Shown: in pieces, positions 51,863 to 60,040 of the stretch
How positions within the stretch are numbered: position 1 is the first letter of the stretch
Layout: each line of letters begins with the position of its first letter
Assembly (NCBI GenBank): GCA_030148225.1
Contig: JASBTX010000042.1
Coordinates: 248,001-312,000 of the forward strand
Length of the DNA stretch: 64,000 nucleotides
From: Paracoccaceae bacterium
GTDB lineage: Bacteria > Pseudomonadota > Alphaproteobacteria > Rhodobacterales > Rhodobacteraceae
Direction: 5' to 3'
Notes under the pieces: model-generated
Told to the model about the DNA's origin: nothing
What the model saw: only the letters and a program-made list of their open reading frames with translations
Databases searched by the model: none
Position numbers and translations under genes: made by a program

Positions 51863-53830
51863 TTACTCGGCAGCGAGGCGGAGCGGGTCGGCCAGTGCCA
51901 CGACATCCATCATGATGCGGTTCAGTTCGAAATCCTTGGGCGTGTAGACCGCAGCGACGCCCATGGCGCGTAGACTTTCGGCATCTTCTTCGGGGATGAT
52001 GCCGCCGACGATGACAGGAATATCGCCGAGCCCGGCTGCGGCCATCTGGCGCATCAGATCTTCGACTAGCGGCAGGTGAGAGCCCGACAGGATCGACAGC
52101 CCGACAACATGCGCCTTTTGTTCCTTGGCGGCGGCAGTAATCTCGGCCGGGGTCAGGCGGATGCCTTCATAGGTGAAATCCATGCCGCAGTCGCGGGCGC
52201 GCGCAGCGATCTGTTCGGCCCCGTTCGAATGCCCGTCCAGCCCCGGCTTGCCGATCAGGAACTTAAGCCGTCGTCCCAGCCGGTCTGAAACGGTATCGAC
52301 GCGCGCCCTGATCTCCTCCAGCCCTTCGGTTCTGTTCGATGGGTTGGGCGAAACGCCCGTTGGCGCCCGGTACTGGCCAAAGGCCTGGCGCATCACCTCG
52401 CCCCATTCGCCGGTTGTCACCCCGGCCCGCGCCGCCGCGACAGAGGCGGGCATGATGTTGGTGCCGTCGCGCGCGGCCTGCCTGAGATCGCTCAGCGCCG
52501 CCCTGACGGCATCAGCGTCGCGTGCAGTGCGCCATGCCGCCAGCCGTGCAACCTGATCAGCCTCGGCATCCGCATCGGCGATCATGATCGCCTCTTCCCC
52601 CGCGGTCAGGGGGCTGTCTTCGGCCTGGGTGAAGCGGTTGACGCCGACCACGGTCGTGTCACCATCCTCGATCCCGGCAATGCGGGCGGCATTGGATTCG
52701 ACCAGCCGCGATTTCATGTATTCGATGGCACCGACCGCCCCGCCCATCGCATCGATCTGCGCCAGTTCGGCCAGCGCGCCCTTTTTCAGTGCGTTAACCT
52801 TGCGTTCAACCGCCGGGTTGCCATCAAATAGATCGTCATATTCCAGCAGGTCTGTCTCGAACGCCATGATCTGCTGCATCCTGAGGGACCATTGCTGATC
52901 CCAGGGGCGCGGCAGGCCCAGAGCCTCGTTCCAGGCCGGGAGCTGAACCGCGCGGGCGCGGGCGTTTTTCGACAGCGTCACGGCCAGCATCTCGATCAGG
53001 ATGCGGTAGACATTGTTTTCGGGCTGCTGCTCGGTCAGGCCCAGCGAATTGACCTGAACGCCGTAACGAAAGCGGCGGAATTTCGGGTTGTCGACACCAT
53101 AGCGTTCCTGCGTGATCTGATCCCACAACTCGACAAAAGCACGCATCTTGCACATCTCGGTGACAAAGCGGATGCCCGCGTTCACGAAGAACGAAATACG
53201 GCCGACCATTGCGGGGAAATGCGCGGCCGGTACCTTGGTTTTCAGATCGTCCAGAACCGCCGTTGCCGTGGCGAGGGCAAATGCCAGTTCTTCCTCGGGC
53301 GTCGCGCCGGCCTCTTGCAGGTGGTAGGAACAGACGTTCATCGGGTTCCACTTCGGCAGATGTTCGCGCGTGTAGGCAGCGACATCCGTGATCATCCTGA
53401 GCGATGGCTCCGGCGGGCAGATATAGGTGCCTCGTGACAGGTATTCCTTGATGATGTCGTTTTGGACCGTGCCCTGAAGCGCCGAAATATCGGCACCCTG
53501 TTCCCCGGCGACCGCGATATAAAGCGCCAGCAGCCACGGCGCAGTCGCGTTGATCGTCATCGAGGTGTTCATCTGTTCAAGCGGTATGTCCTGAAACAGC
53601 GTCCTCATATCGCCAAGATGGGCGATGGGCACACCGACCTTGCCCACCTCTCCGGCGGCAAGCTCATGATCGCTGTCATAGCCGGTTTGCGTTGGCAGAT
53701 CGAAGGCCACGGACAGCCCGGTCTGACCTTTGGCCAGGTTGCCGCGATAAAGCGCGTTTGACGCCCTGGCGGTCGAATGACCGGCATAGGTACGGAAGAG
53801 CCAGGGGCGGTCTTTTTTCATCTCGGTCAT
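51863..53830 (-). CDS. ecm: Ethylmalonyl-CoA mutase
   Basis: Ecm turns (2R)-ethylmalonyl-CoA into methylsuccinyl-CoA in the ethylmalonyl-CoA pathway of acetate assimilation, with adenosylcobalamin. The 655-residue chain has the mutase barrel (YAGHSTARASNALYRGNLAKGQTGLSVAFDLPTQTGYDSD type start, split here by conserved GxTG motifs) and a C-terminal B12 domain with the DGHSNGAEQIA motif (DxHxxG) near residue 540. Sequence matches Rhodobacter Ecm/MeaA rather than methylmalonyl-CoA mutase. Start MTEMKKDRPW at 53830 is chosen over a frame nine codons longer. The partner enzyme ccr is 3 kb away. Confidence 0.92.
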   Translation of the reverse strand: MTEMKKDRPWLFRTYAGHSTARASNALYRGNLAKGQTGLSVAFDLPTQTGYDSDHELAAGEVGKVGVPIAHLGDMRTLFQDIPLEQMNTSMTINATAPWLLALYIAVAGEQGADISALQGTVQNDIIKEYLSRGTYICPPEPSLRMITDVAAYTREHLPKWNPMNVCSYHLQEAGATPEEELAFALATATAVLDDLKTKVPAAHFPAMVGRISFFVNAGIRFVTEMCKMRAFVELWDQITQERYGVDNPKFRRFRYGVQVNSLGLTEQQPENNVYRILIEMLAVTLSKNARARAVQLPAWNEALGLPRPWDQQWSLRMQQIMAFETDLLEYDDLFDGNPAVERKVNALKKGALAELAQIDAMGGAVGAIEYMKSRLVESNAARIAGIEDGDTTVVGVNRFTQAEDSPLTAGEEAIMIADADAEADQVARLAAWRTARDADAVRAALSDLRQAARDGTNIMPASVAAARAGVTTGEWGEVMRQAFGQYRAPTGVSPNPSNRTEGLEEIRARVDTVSDRLGRRLKFLIGKPGLDGHSNGAEQIAARARDCGMDFTYEGIRLTPAEITAAAKEQKAHVVGLSILSGSHLPLVEDLMRQMAAAGLGDIPVIVGGIIPEEDAESLRAMGVAAVYTPKDFELNRIMMDVVALADPLRLAAE

Positions 53831-54020
53831 TCGCGTTCTCGCTCGCCGCGTCGGCAATTTTGTTACGTTTGAGATGGAGTAGACGTAATTTTATGGCGAT
53901 GTCAATATGCTGCGGCGCAGAAATACCGGTGCATGCCTCTGTGCTGTTGCGGCAGATGAAGAACCTGCTTGCCAATGCCCTGCGATCTGCCAACCTGCCC
54001 GCAAATCTGGGGGAAGCAAG

Positions 54021-55295
54021 ATGCTGCAGGACCGATACGGGCTGGAAATCTCGACCACGAGCCAACAGGCGATGGATTACTATATCGCCGGGGTGGACAA
54101 ATTCCTTGCCGCTGATCCCGGTGCCGCCGCCGACCTGAGTGCTGCTACCGAAGCCGATCCGGAATTCGCGCTGGCCCATCTGGCATTGGCGCGCACGCAT
54201 CAGACCTATGCCGATATGGGTGCGGCCAAAACCGCCCTTGCTGGCGCGCGCAAGGTGGCGAATGGGCTGAGCCCGCGTGAACGGGGGCAGTTCGACACGC
54301 TGGCGCTGCTGATCGAAGGGCGCAGCGCCGATGGCTATCGCGCCGCCCGCGCCCATCTGGCCGATCATCCGCGTGACGCGCTGGTGGCCCAGACCTGCCT
54401 TGGTGTATTCAGCCTGATCGGTTTCAGCGGGCGGCCCGGCCGCGAGGCGGAATGCCTGTCCCTGGCCGAGGAACTGGCACCGCATTACGGCGATGACTGG
54501 TGGTTTAACTGCCTGCTTGGTTTTGCCCAGATGGAGGCGGGCCAACCCGATCAAGCCGCCCGTGCCATCGAGATTTCGCTGGCGGGCAATCCGCGCAACG
54601 CCAACTGCGCGCATTACAAATCCCACCTGCATTACGAAACCGGCGAGACCGAGGCCGGTTATGCGTTTCTGGTGGAGTGGATGAAGGATTATGATCGCCG
54701 CGGTCTCTTGCATTGCCACAATTCTTGGCACATCGCGCTGTGGGCGCTGGCGCAGGGCGATACCGCGACAATGTGGTCCGTGATCGATGCTGATATCGAC
54801 CCCCGCGTTACATGGGGCCCGCCGATCAATGTGCTGACGGATATGGCGGCGATACTTTACCGCGCCGAACTGGCGGGGGTCGAGGTGCCGCCGGAGCGCT
54901 GGCAGGTCGTCAGTGAGTTCGCTAGCCGCCACTATCCCGCACCCGGCATTGCCTTTGTTGATATGCATGCCGCGCTGGCCCATGCCATGGCCGGAAAGGC
55001 CGAGGCGCTGGAGCGGATCATCCGCGATGCCAAGGGCCCGGTGCGGGATATGGTATCCGATCTCGGGCAGGCATTCGGTGACATTGCCGCGGCGAACTGG
55101 GCCGGTGCAGTCGGGCATCTGACGCGCGCAATGGCGGATCACGCGCGCCTGGGCGGCAGCCGGGCACAGCGCGACCTGATCGAGTACGCGCTGGCCGGTG
55201 CGCTGATGCGCATGGGCAAGGCCGATGAGGCCCGGCGCCTGCTGATGATGCATCGTCCGCGAACCGCAACAGCGGGCGTAGTGCAGGGGCTCTGA
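54021..55295 (+). CDS. Tetratricopeptide-repeat protein, TTC38-like
   Basis: The 424-residue protein is built from TPR-like helical hairpins (DFAHLALARTHQTYADMGAAKTAL type; CHNSWHIALWALAQGD; HAALAHAMAGKAEALERI). The HCHNSWHIALWAL motif is typical of the bacterial family related to eukaryotic TTC38. An in-frame upstream start would extend through the ecm promoter; ATG 54021 after GGGGGAAGCAAG is better. It lies between ecm and the acyltransferase; role unknown. The 190 bases before it hold the divergent promoters. Confidence 0.78.
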   Translation: MLQDRYGLEISTTSQQAMDYYIAGVDKFLAADPGAAADLSAATEADPEFALAHLALARTHQTYADMGAAKTALAGARKVANGLSPRERGQFDTLALLIEGRSADGYRAARAHLADHPRDALVAQTCLGVFSLIGFSGRPGREAECLSLAEELAPHYGDDWWFNCLLGFAQMEAGQPDQAARAIEISLAGNPRNANCAHYKSHLHYETGETEAGYAFLVEWMKDYDRRGLLHCHNSWHIALWALAQGDTATMWSVIDADIDPRVTWGPPINVLTDMAAILYRAELAGVEVPPERWQVVSEFASRHYPAPGIAFVDMHAALAHAMAGKAEALERIIRDAKGPVRDMVSDLGQAFGDIAAANWAGAVGHLTRAMADHARLGGSRAQRDLIEYALAGALMRMGKADEARRLLMMHRPRTATAGVVQGL

Positions 55296-55354
55296 TCCGG
55301 GGGTGGCCAAATCTCGGTTGTCATTGCGGTGCGCCTTGCCCATAGGATGCGGCG

Positions 55355-56746
55355 GTGTTTAGGACCGTCGAAATCCCGCTCTGGCTATTGGGCCTGATCC
55401 TGCTTTTTGCGGCGGTAACCTTTGCGTCGCATTTCCTGTTTCCGTCGGTCCGCTGGTTCCTGCGGCGGCGGATGGAACGGGTGGTGGCGCGGCTGAACGA
55501 GCGGCTGCCGCAGCCAATCGCGCCGTTCAAGCTTGCCCGGCGCACCGACATGATCCAGCGGCTGATCTATGATCCCGGCGTCGTCGAAGAGGTTGCGGCC
55601 TATGCGCGGAACACGGATGTACGCGAGGATGTCGCATTCGAGGCCGCGCGGCGCTATGCGCGCGAGATTGTCCCCTCTTTCAGTGCAAGCCTTTATTTTG
55701 GTTTTGCAACGCGCGCGGCAAATCTGCTGGGGCGGTCGTTTTTCAGAACGCGGGTGGGATATGCTGACCGGGCGGCCTTTGACGCCATCAGCGAAAACGC
55801 CACCGTGATCTATGTGATCAACCACCGTTCGAATATGGATTACGTTTTGCTGACCTTTCTGGCCGCGCGTCATGCCGCGCTGTCCTACGCGGTGGGTGAA
55901 TGGGCACGGGTCTGGCCACTGTCGCGGTTTATCCGGGCAACGGGCGGGTATTTCATCCGGCGGCGCAATCTCAACCCGCTCTATCGCCGGGTGTTGGCAC
56001 GCTATGTGCAACTGGCCACGCGCGGGGGCGTGACACAGGCCGTCTTTCCCGAGGGCAGGCTGAGCCAGGATGGCCACCTTGGCAAGCCAAAGCTGGGGAT
56101 TCTGAGCTATATTCTGGCCGATCATGCCGATGACAGCGGGCGCGAAGTGGTCTTCGTGCCTGTTGGGGTCAGCTATGACCGGGTGCTTGAAGACCGGGTG
56201 TTGCTGGAGGCACGGGCAAATGGCGGTCGGCGGTTCCGGTTTCGCATATTGCCCTTTCTGGCCTTCGCACTGCGGCAGACATTCCGGCTGATCTTTTTCC
56301 GGACCTACCGGTTCGGTTTTGCCTCGCTGTCATTTGGCCGCCCGCTGTCGCTGAGCGAATTTGTCAGTGAGGCACAGGACGACCGGGCCGAAGTGCTGGG
56401 CCAAAGGCTGATATCCGAAATCGCGACGATCCTGCCTGTCGTGCCCGTTCCCGTGATCGCGATGCTGATGCTGGAGGCAGGCGAGATGGAGGCCGGGACG
56501 CTGAAACGCCGGGCTGCGGAACGGATTGCCGACCTGACAAAGGCCGGTGCACTGTTGCATCTGACCCAGAGCGATATCGAGAACGGCATTCATATCGGCA
56601 TTCGTGGTCTTGTTACCCGGCGCATCCTGAGCCAGAGACAGGGCGTGGTATCGGTGTGCGATCAGGGGCGGAAATTGCTGAATTACTATGCCGCGATGGT
56701 TCCCGGTCAGGACCGCGATGCAGCGCAGAAATCCGCCGCGACATAA
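55355..56746 (+). CDS. PlsB/PlsC-type acyltransferase
   Basis: The 463-residue membrane-anchored protein has an N-terminal span (about 7-27) and an acyltransferase domain: the HX4D motif in INHRSNMDYVL (about 151-161), the GGYFIRRR motif and FPEGRLSQDG (about 226-235). It is larger than PlsC and shorter than PlsB and resembles glycerol-3-phosphate acyltransferase-like proteins of Rhodobacteraceae. It probably acylates a phospholipid precursor. It is located directly upstream of ccr. Confidence 0.82.
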   Translation: MFRTVEIPLWLLGLILLFAAVTFASHFLFPSVRWFLRRRMERVVARLNERLPQPIAPFKLARRTDMIQRLIYDPGVVEEVAAYARNTDVREDVAFEAARRYAREIVPSFSASLYFGFATRAANLLGRSFFRTRVGYADRAAFDAISENATVIYVINHRSNMDYVLLTFLAARHAALSYAVGEWARVWPLSRFIRATGGYFIRRRNLNPLYRRVLARYVQLATRGGVTQAVFPEGRLSQDGHLGKPKLGILSYILADHADDSGREVVFVPVGVSYDRVLEDRVLLEARANGGRRFRFRILPFLAFALRQTFRLIFFRTYRFGFASLSFGRPLSLSEFVSEAQDDRAEVLGQRLISEIATILPVVPVPVIAMLMLEAGEMEAGTLKRRAAERIADLTKAGALLHLTQSDIENGIHIGIRGLVTRRILSQRQGVVSVCDQGRKLLNYYAAMVPGQDRDAAQKSAAT

Positions 56747-56754
56747 AATTTCAA

Positions 56755-56769
56755 AAATAGCATCTATTT
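56755..56769. promoter_or_regulatory. Palindrome in the ccr promoter region
   Basis: AAATAG-CAT-CTATTT is a perfect 6-bp inverted repeat with 3-base spacer in the 121-base gap before ccr, at about 100 bases from the start. An operator for the acetate/ethylmalonyl-CoA regulator is possible but unproven. Confidence 0.35.
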
Positions 56770-56867
56770 GGTTGCATAGTTACTCTGTCATCTTTAGGTG
56801 AGTCTCAGATGACGCGCGTGCAGCAATTGATTCTGCGACGCAGCACCCGAGATAAAAGGAGGCTGAT

Positions 56868-58160
56868 ATGGCCCTGGATGAAAACACGCCTCAGGTTTCC
56901 TATGAGGCCCCGGAAAAGGACCTCTACGACGTTGGGGAAATCCCGCCGATGGGCTATGTCCCCCGGCAGATGCATGCATGGACGATCCGGCGTGAACGCC
57001 ACGGCGAACCGGACAAGTCCTTTGAGCTTGAGGTCGTGGACACGCCCCGGCCTGACAGCCACGAGGTGCTGGTTCTGGTGATGGCGGCGGGTGTGAATTA
57101 CAACGGCGTCTGGGCCGGTCTGGGCATTCCGATCAGCCCCTTTGACGTGCACAAGGCTGATTTTCATATCGCTGGTTCGGATGCGTCGGGCATTGTCTGG
57201 GCCGTCGGTGACAAGGTCACCCGCTGGAAGGTCGGTGACGAGGTGGTCATCCATTGCAATCAGGATGACGGCGATGACGAGGCCTGCAATGGCGGCGATC
57301 CGATGATGTCGGACAGCCAGCGCATCTGGGGTTATGAAACCCCGGACGGGTCATTCGCGCAGTTCACCTGTGTTCAGGCGCAACAGCTGATGCACCGGCC
57401 CAAGCACCTGACATGGGAGGAAAGCGCCTGCTACACGCTGACGCTGGCCACGGCGTATCGGATGCTGTTCGGTCATCACCCGCACGAACTGAAGCCTGGG
57501 CAGAATGTTCTGGTCTGGGGGGCATCGGGGGGGCTTGGCTCCTATGCAATCCAGCTGATCAATACGGCAGGTGCCAATGCAATCGGGGTGATTTCCGAAG
57601 AAGACAAGCGCGAGTTTGTCTTGAGCCTGGGCGCAAAGGGCGTGATCAACCGCAAGGACTTCAACTGCTGGGGTCAACTGCCCAAGGTGAACACGCCGGA
57701 ATACAAGGAATGGTTCGGTGAGGTGCGCAAATTCGGCAAGGCGATCTGGGAGATCACCGGCAAGGGCGTGAATGTCGACATGGTGTTCGAGCATCCCGGC
57801 GAGGCGACATTCCCCGTTTCCACCTTTGTGGTGAAGAAAGGCGGCATGGTCGTGATCTGCGCGGGCACGACGGGCTATAACCTGACGATGGATGCGCGTT
57901 ATGTCTGGATGCATCAGAAACGGATTCAGGGCAGCCACTTTGCCCATCTTAAGCAGGCCGCAGCCGCTAATCAGCTGATGCTGGAGCGTCGGCTGGACCC
58001 CTGCATGTCCGAGGTGTTTCCATGGCTGGAAATTCCCGGCGCGCATATGAAGATGCTGCGCAACGAACATAAACCCGGCAATATGTCGGTTCTGGTGACA
58101 GCACCCAGAACCGGGCTGAGGACGTTCGAAGACACGCTGGAAGTCAGCAAGATCATGTAA
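56868..58160 (+). CDS. ccr: Crotonyl-CoA carboxylase/reductase
   Basis: Ccr reductively carboxylates crotonyl-CoA to ethylmalonyl-CoA with NADPH and CO2, the key step of the ethylmalonyl-CoA pathway. The 430-residue MDR-family protein has the NADPH site WGASGGLGSYAIQLI (about 221-235), the start VPRQMHAWTIRRERHG, the NCWGQLPKVNTPEYKEWFGE insert and the HPGEATFPVSTF motif typical of Ccr rather than plain enoyl-CoA reductases. The start follows AAAAGGAGG. Together with Ecm nearby it supports growth on acetate or C4 dicarboxylic precursors. Confidence 0.95.
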   Translation: MALDENTPQVSYEAPEKDLYDVGEIPPMGYVPRQMHAWTIRRERHGEPDKSFELEVVDTPRPDSHEVLVLVMAAGVNYNGVWAGLGIPISPFDVHKADFHIAGSDASGIVWAVGDKVTRWKVGDEVVIHCNQDDGDDEACNGGDPMMSDSQRIWGYETPDGSFAQFTCVQAQQLMHRPKHLTWEESACYTLTLATAYRMLFGHHPHELKPGQNVLVWGASGGLGSYAIQLINTAGANAIGVISEEDKREFVLSLGAKGVINRKDFNCWGQLPKVNTPEYKEWFGEVRKFGKAIWEITGKGVNVDMVFEHPGEATFPVSTFVVKKGGMVVICAGTTGYNLTMDARYVWMHQKRIQGSHFAHLKQAAAANQLMLERRLDPCMSEVFPWLEIPGAHMKMLRNEHKPGNMSVLVTAPRTGLRTFEDTLEVSKIM

Positions 58161-58173
58161 GCCCGACGGCACA

Positions 58174-58219
58174 CCGGCCCCGGACGCGAATCATCACCTG
58201 ATGCACGCGCTCGGGGCCG
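58174..58219 (+). repeat. Long stem-loop after ccr
   Basis: CGGCCCCG (58175-58182) pairs with CGGGGCCG (58212-58219); inside, CGCG pairs with CGCG and ATCA with TGAT, so almost 45 bases fold into one interrupted hairpin 14 bases beyond ccr. No T run follows, so it may protect the mRNA 3' end or serve as a weak terminator. Confidence 0.55.
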
Positions 58220-58329
58220 ACGCTGCGGCGACCCTTAAGAGAATCAATGTGTTAGAATTTCGTCCCCCACCATTTTCGGGGGGGGCCAATTCGCGGGTAT
58301 CCCTGCCGAAATGCGGCGTGGTAAACTAT

Positions 58330-58357
58330 GGTTAACCAAACGTTAACCCTTTGAATC
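58330..58357. promoter_or_regulatory. CtrA full site plus GANTC site before the quorum-sensing genes
   Basis: GGTTAACCAAACGTTAACC (58330-58348) contains TTAA-CCAAACG-TTAAC, exactly the CtrA consensus TTAA-N7-TTAAC, in a perfect inverted repeat. GAATC, a CcrM target, is at 58353-58357 and another at 58241-58245. It lies 20 bases before the small ORF that leads into luxR. Confidence 0.7.
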
Positions 58358-58367
58358 GAGGCTGGCG

Positions 58368-58577
58368 ATGAACCACAACTGGATCTTGGATGTGCTTGCG
58401 GATCTCAGGGGGTTTGCCGCGACAAACGGAATGGATGGGCTGGCCGAACATCTGGATGACGCCATGCTGATCGCCGCGGCAGAGATGGCAGGCGACAGGG
58501 GCGTAACGGATATCGTCGGACATGACGCCAAAACTGGAATCCGTATTGGAGCGGCTGCAGGAGGCCGAAACCACTGA
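58368..58577 (+). CDS. Small protein upstream of and overlapping luxR
   Basis: The 69-residue frame MNHNWILDVLADLRGFAATN... is mostly helical and acidic in the first 45 residues (LADLRGFAATNGMDGLAEHLDDAMLIAAAEMAG). It overlaps the luxR start by 56 bases. Similar short proteins before luxR occur in related genomes as I recall, but I cannot name one. It has no strong ribosome site (AATCGAGGCTGGCG). Translational coupling to luxR is possible. Confidence 0.5.
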   Translation: MNHNWILDVLADLRGFAATNGMDGLAEHLDDAMLIAAAEMAGDRGVTDIVGHDAKTGIRIGAAAGGRNH

Positions 58578-59235
58578 GGACCTGAGCAATCTTGTTCTGG
58601 ATCTGCGCGATATCTTTGACATTGAACACGTCGTGTATCACTGCGTCAAAAGCAGTGGTGACCAATACGGCATTCTGACCTATTCGCATGAGTGGGAAGC
58701 CCGCTATGTCGAGCAGAACTACGACCGGATCGACCCCGTGGTGCTGGGGTGTTTTCAGCGTTTTCAGCCGGTCGAGTGGAAATCGCTGGACTGGTCGCCG
58801 CGCAATGTCAGGCGTTTCATGGACGAAGCGCTGGATTCGGGAGTCGGCAATCAGGGCCTTTCGGTGCCCATACGCGGGCCGAACGGCCAGTTTGCGCTGT
58901 TCACCGTCAATCACAGGGCCAGCGATGATCAGTGGGCGCGATATACAGAGACGCATCAGCGCGATCTGATTCTGGTTGCGCATTACATCAACACCAAGGC
59001 GCTGGAGCTGGATCACTCGGCTTCGCTGATCGCGGTGCCGCCGCTGTCGCCGAGAGAGTCGGATGCGCTGTCGCTATTGGCCATTGGCTATAGCCGGGCG
59101 CATGCGGCTGAAACGTTGCGCATCTCGGAACATACGCTGAGGGCATATATCGAGTCTGCGCGGCTGAAACTCGGCTCGCTCAACACCACCCACGCTGTTG
59201 CTACTGCGCTGAGCCGTGGACTGATCGTCGTATAA
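58522..59235 (+). CDS. luxR: LuxR-family autoinducer-binding regulator
   Basis: The 237-residue protein has an N-terminal autoinducer-binding domain (about 15-165: the conserved Trp/Tyr/Asp set in YSHEWEARYVEQNYDRIDPVV, and the GLSVPIRGPNGQFALFTVN strand) and a C-terminal GerE/LuxR helix-turn-helix (LSPRESDALSLLAIGYSRAHAAETLRISEHTLRAYIESARLKL is split as a four-helix pattern). It binds an acyl-homoserine lactone and controls target promoters, probably luxI 119 bases downstream. Confidence 0.9.
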   Translation: MTPKLESVLERLQEAETTEDLSNLVLDLRDIFDIEHVVYHCVKSSGDQYGILTYSHEWEARYVEQNYDRIDPVVLGCFQRFQPVEWKSLDWSPRNVRRFMDEALDSGVGNQGLSVPIRGPNGQFALFTVNHRASDDQWARYTETHQRDLILVAHYINTKALELDHSASLIAVPPLSPRESDALSLLAIGYSRAHAAETLRISEHTLRAYIESARLKLGSLNTTHAVATALSRGLIVV

Positions 59236-59262
59236 AATTTACCTCAAACTTTGCCGGGATTC

Positions 59263-59275
59263 TCACGTTGCGTGA
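59263..59275. promoter_or_regulatory. Short palindrome between luxR and luxI
   Basis: TCACG-TTG-CGTGA is a perfect 5-bp inverted repeat, 79 bases before the luxI start. It could be a LuxR-type binding site (lux box), though it lacks the classic CTG-N10-CAG form and is shorter than the usual 20 bases. Confidence 0.3.
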
Positions 59276-59353
59276 TCGAATTTCGCGCGCACGGTCGCCG
59301 AATATTAACTACGAAATCTGATCTGTTTCCCCTTTCCGGCAAAGGGGGCAGCC

Positions 59354-59971
59354 TTGCTACGCTATATATACGCACCCGAATTGCGCGCCTATCCACGGCT
59401 CAGGCAATCGATGTTCCGCGACCGCGCTACTCAGTTTCGTGACCGTCTGAACTGGCAGGTCGAGGTCGATGCAGAGGGGTTTGAAACCGATCAGTATGAC
59501 CATGCAGACACGCTTTATGTGATTGCCGAGGGCAAGGATGGCCTGCATCAGGGATCGATGCGGTTTCTGCCAACGACCGGGCCCGTCATGGTGAACGATC
59601 ACTTCGCCGACATCGCCGGGCGCGCCGTCTCGGATCCGCTGATCTGGGAATGCACGCGGTTTTGTCTGGCACCGAACGCACCGGGGTCGGTGGCCGCCCT
59701 TTTGATGCTGGGTGGTGCCGAACTTGGCGCGGGGCTGGGCCTGCGTCAGGCGGTTGGTGTGTTTGATGCGCGCATGATCCGGATTTACCGGATGCTGAAA
59801 TGGTCACCGATGATACTGGGCACGCAGGGATCGGGCCGTGATGCAATCAGCGTTGGCTTTTGGACATTCGGCACCGATGTCACTCACCGGATGGCACTGG
59901 CGGCAGGCGTGCCGCCGGCATTATCGCGGAACTGGTTTTCCCGCACATTCGAGGCCCGGGACGCGGCATAG
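59354..59971 (+). CDS. luxI: Acyl-homoserine-lactone synthase
   Basis: LuxI makes N-acyl-homoserine lactones from SAM and acyl carrier protein. The 205-residue product has the invariant residues of the family: Arg24, Phe28, Trp34, Asp49, Arg70, Glu99 and Arg102 (in WECTRFCLAP). The start is TTG at 59354 after AAAGGGGGC. MLRYIYAPELRAYP and the MRFLPTTGP motif resemble rhodobacterial LuxI that give long-chain AHLs. Forms a quorum-sensing pair with luxR. Confidence 0.93.
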   Translation: MLRYIYAPELRAYPRLRQSMFRDRATQFRDRLNWQVEVDAEGFETDQYDHADTLYVIAEGKDGLHQGSMRFLPTTGPVMVNDHFADIAGRAVSDPLIWECTRFCLAPNAPGSVAALLMLGGAELGAGLGLRQAVGVFDARMIRIYRMLKWSPMILGTQGSGRDAISVGFWTFGTDVTHRMALAAGVPPALSRNWFSRTFEARDAA

Positions 59972-60040
59972 GGTCGGGAGTGACCGCTTTGGCCTCCAAA
60001 TCGCTGGCGGTGGTGGGTCAGGCTGGATAGGGTCGCCGCG

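Noticed and set aside
53676..55343. 555-residue minus-strand open frame across the ecm 5' end and the TPR gene
   Set aside because: It is antisense to two well-supported genes and has no recognisable motif; long open antisense frames are usual in GC-rich DNA.
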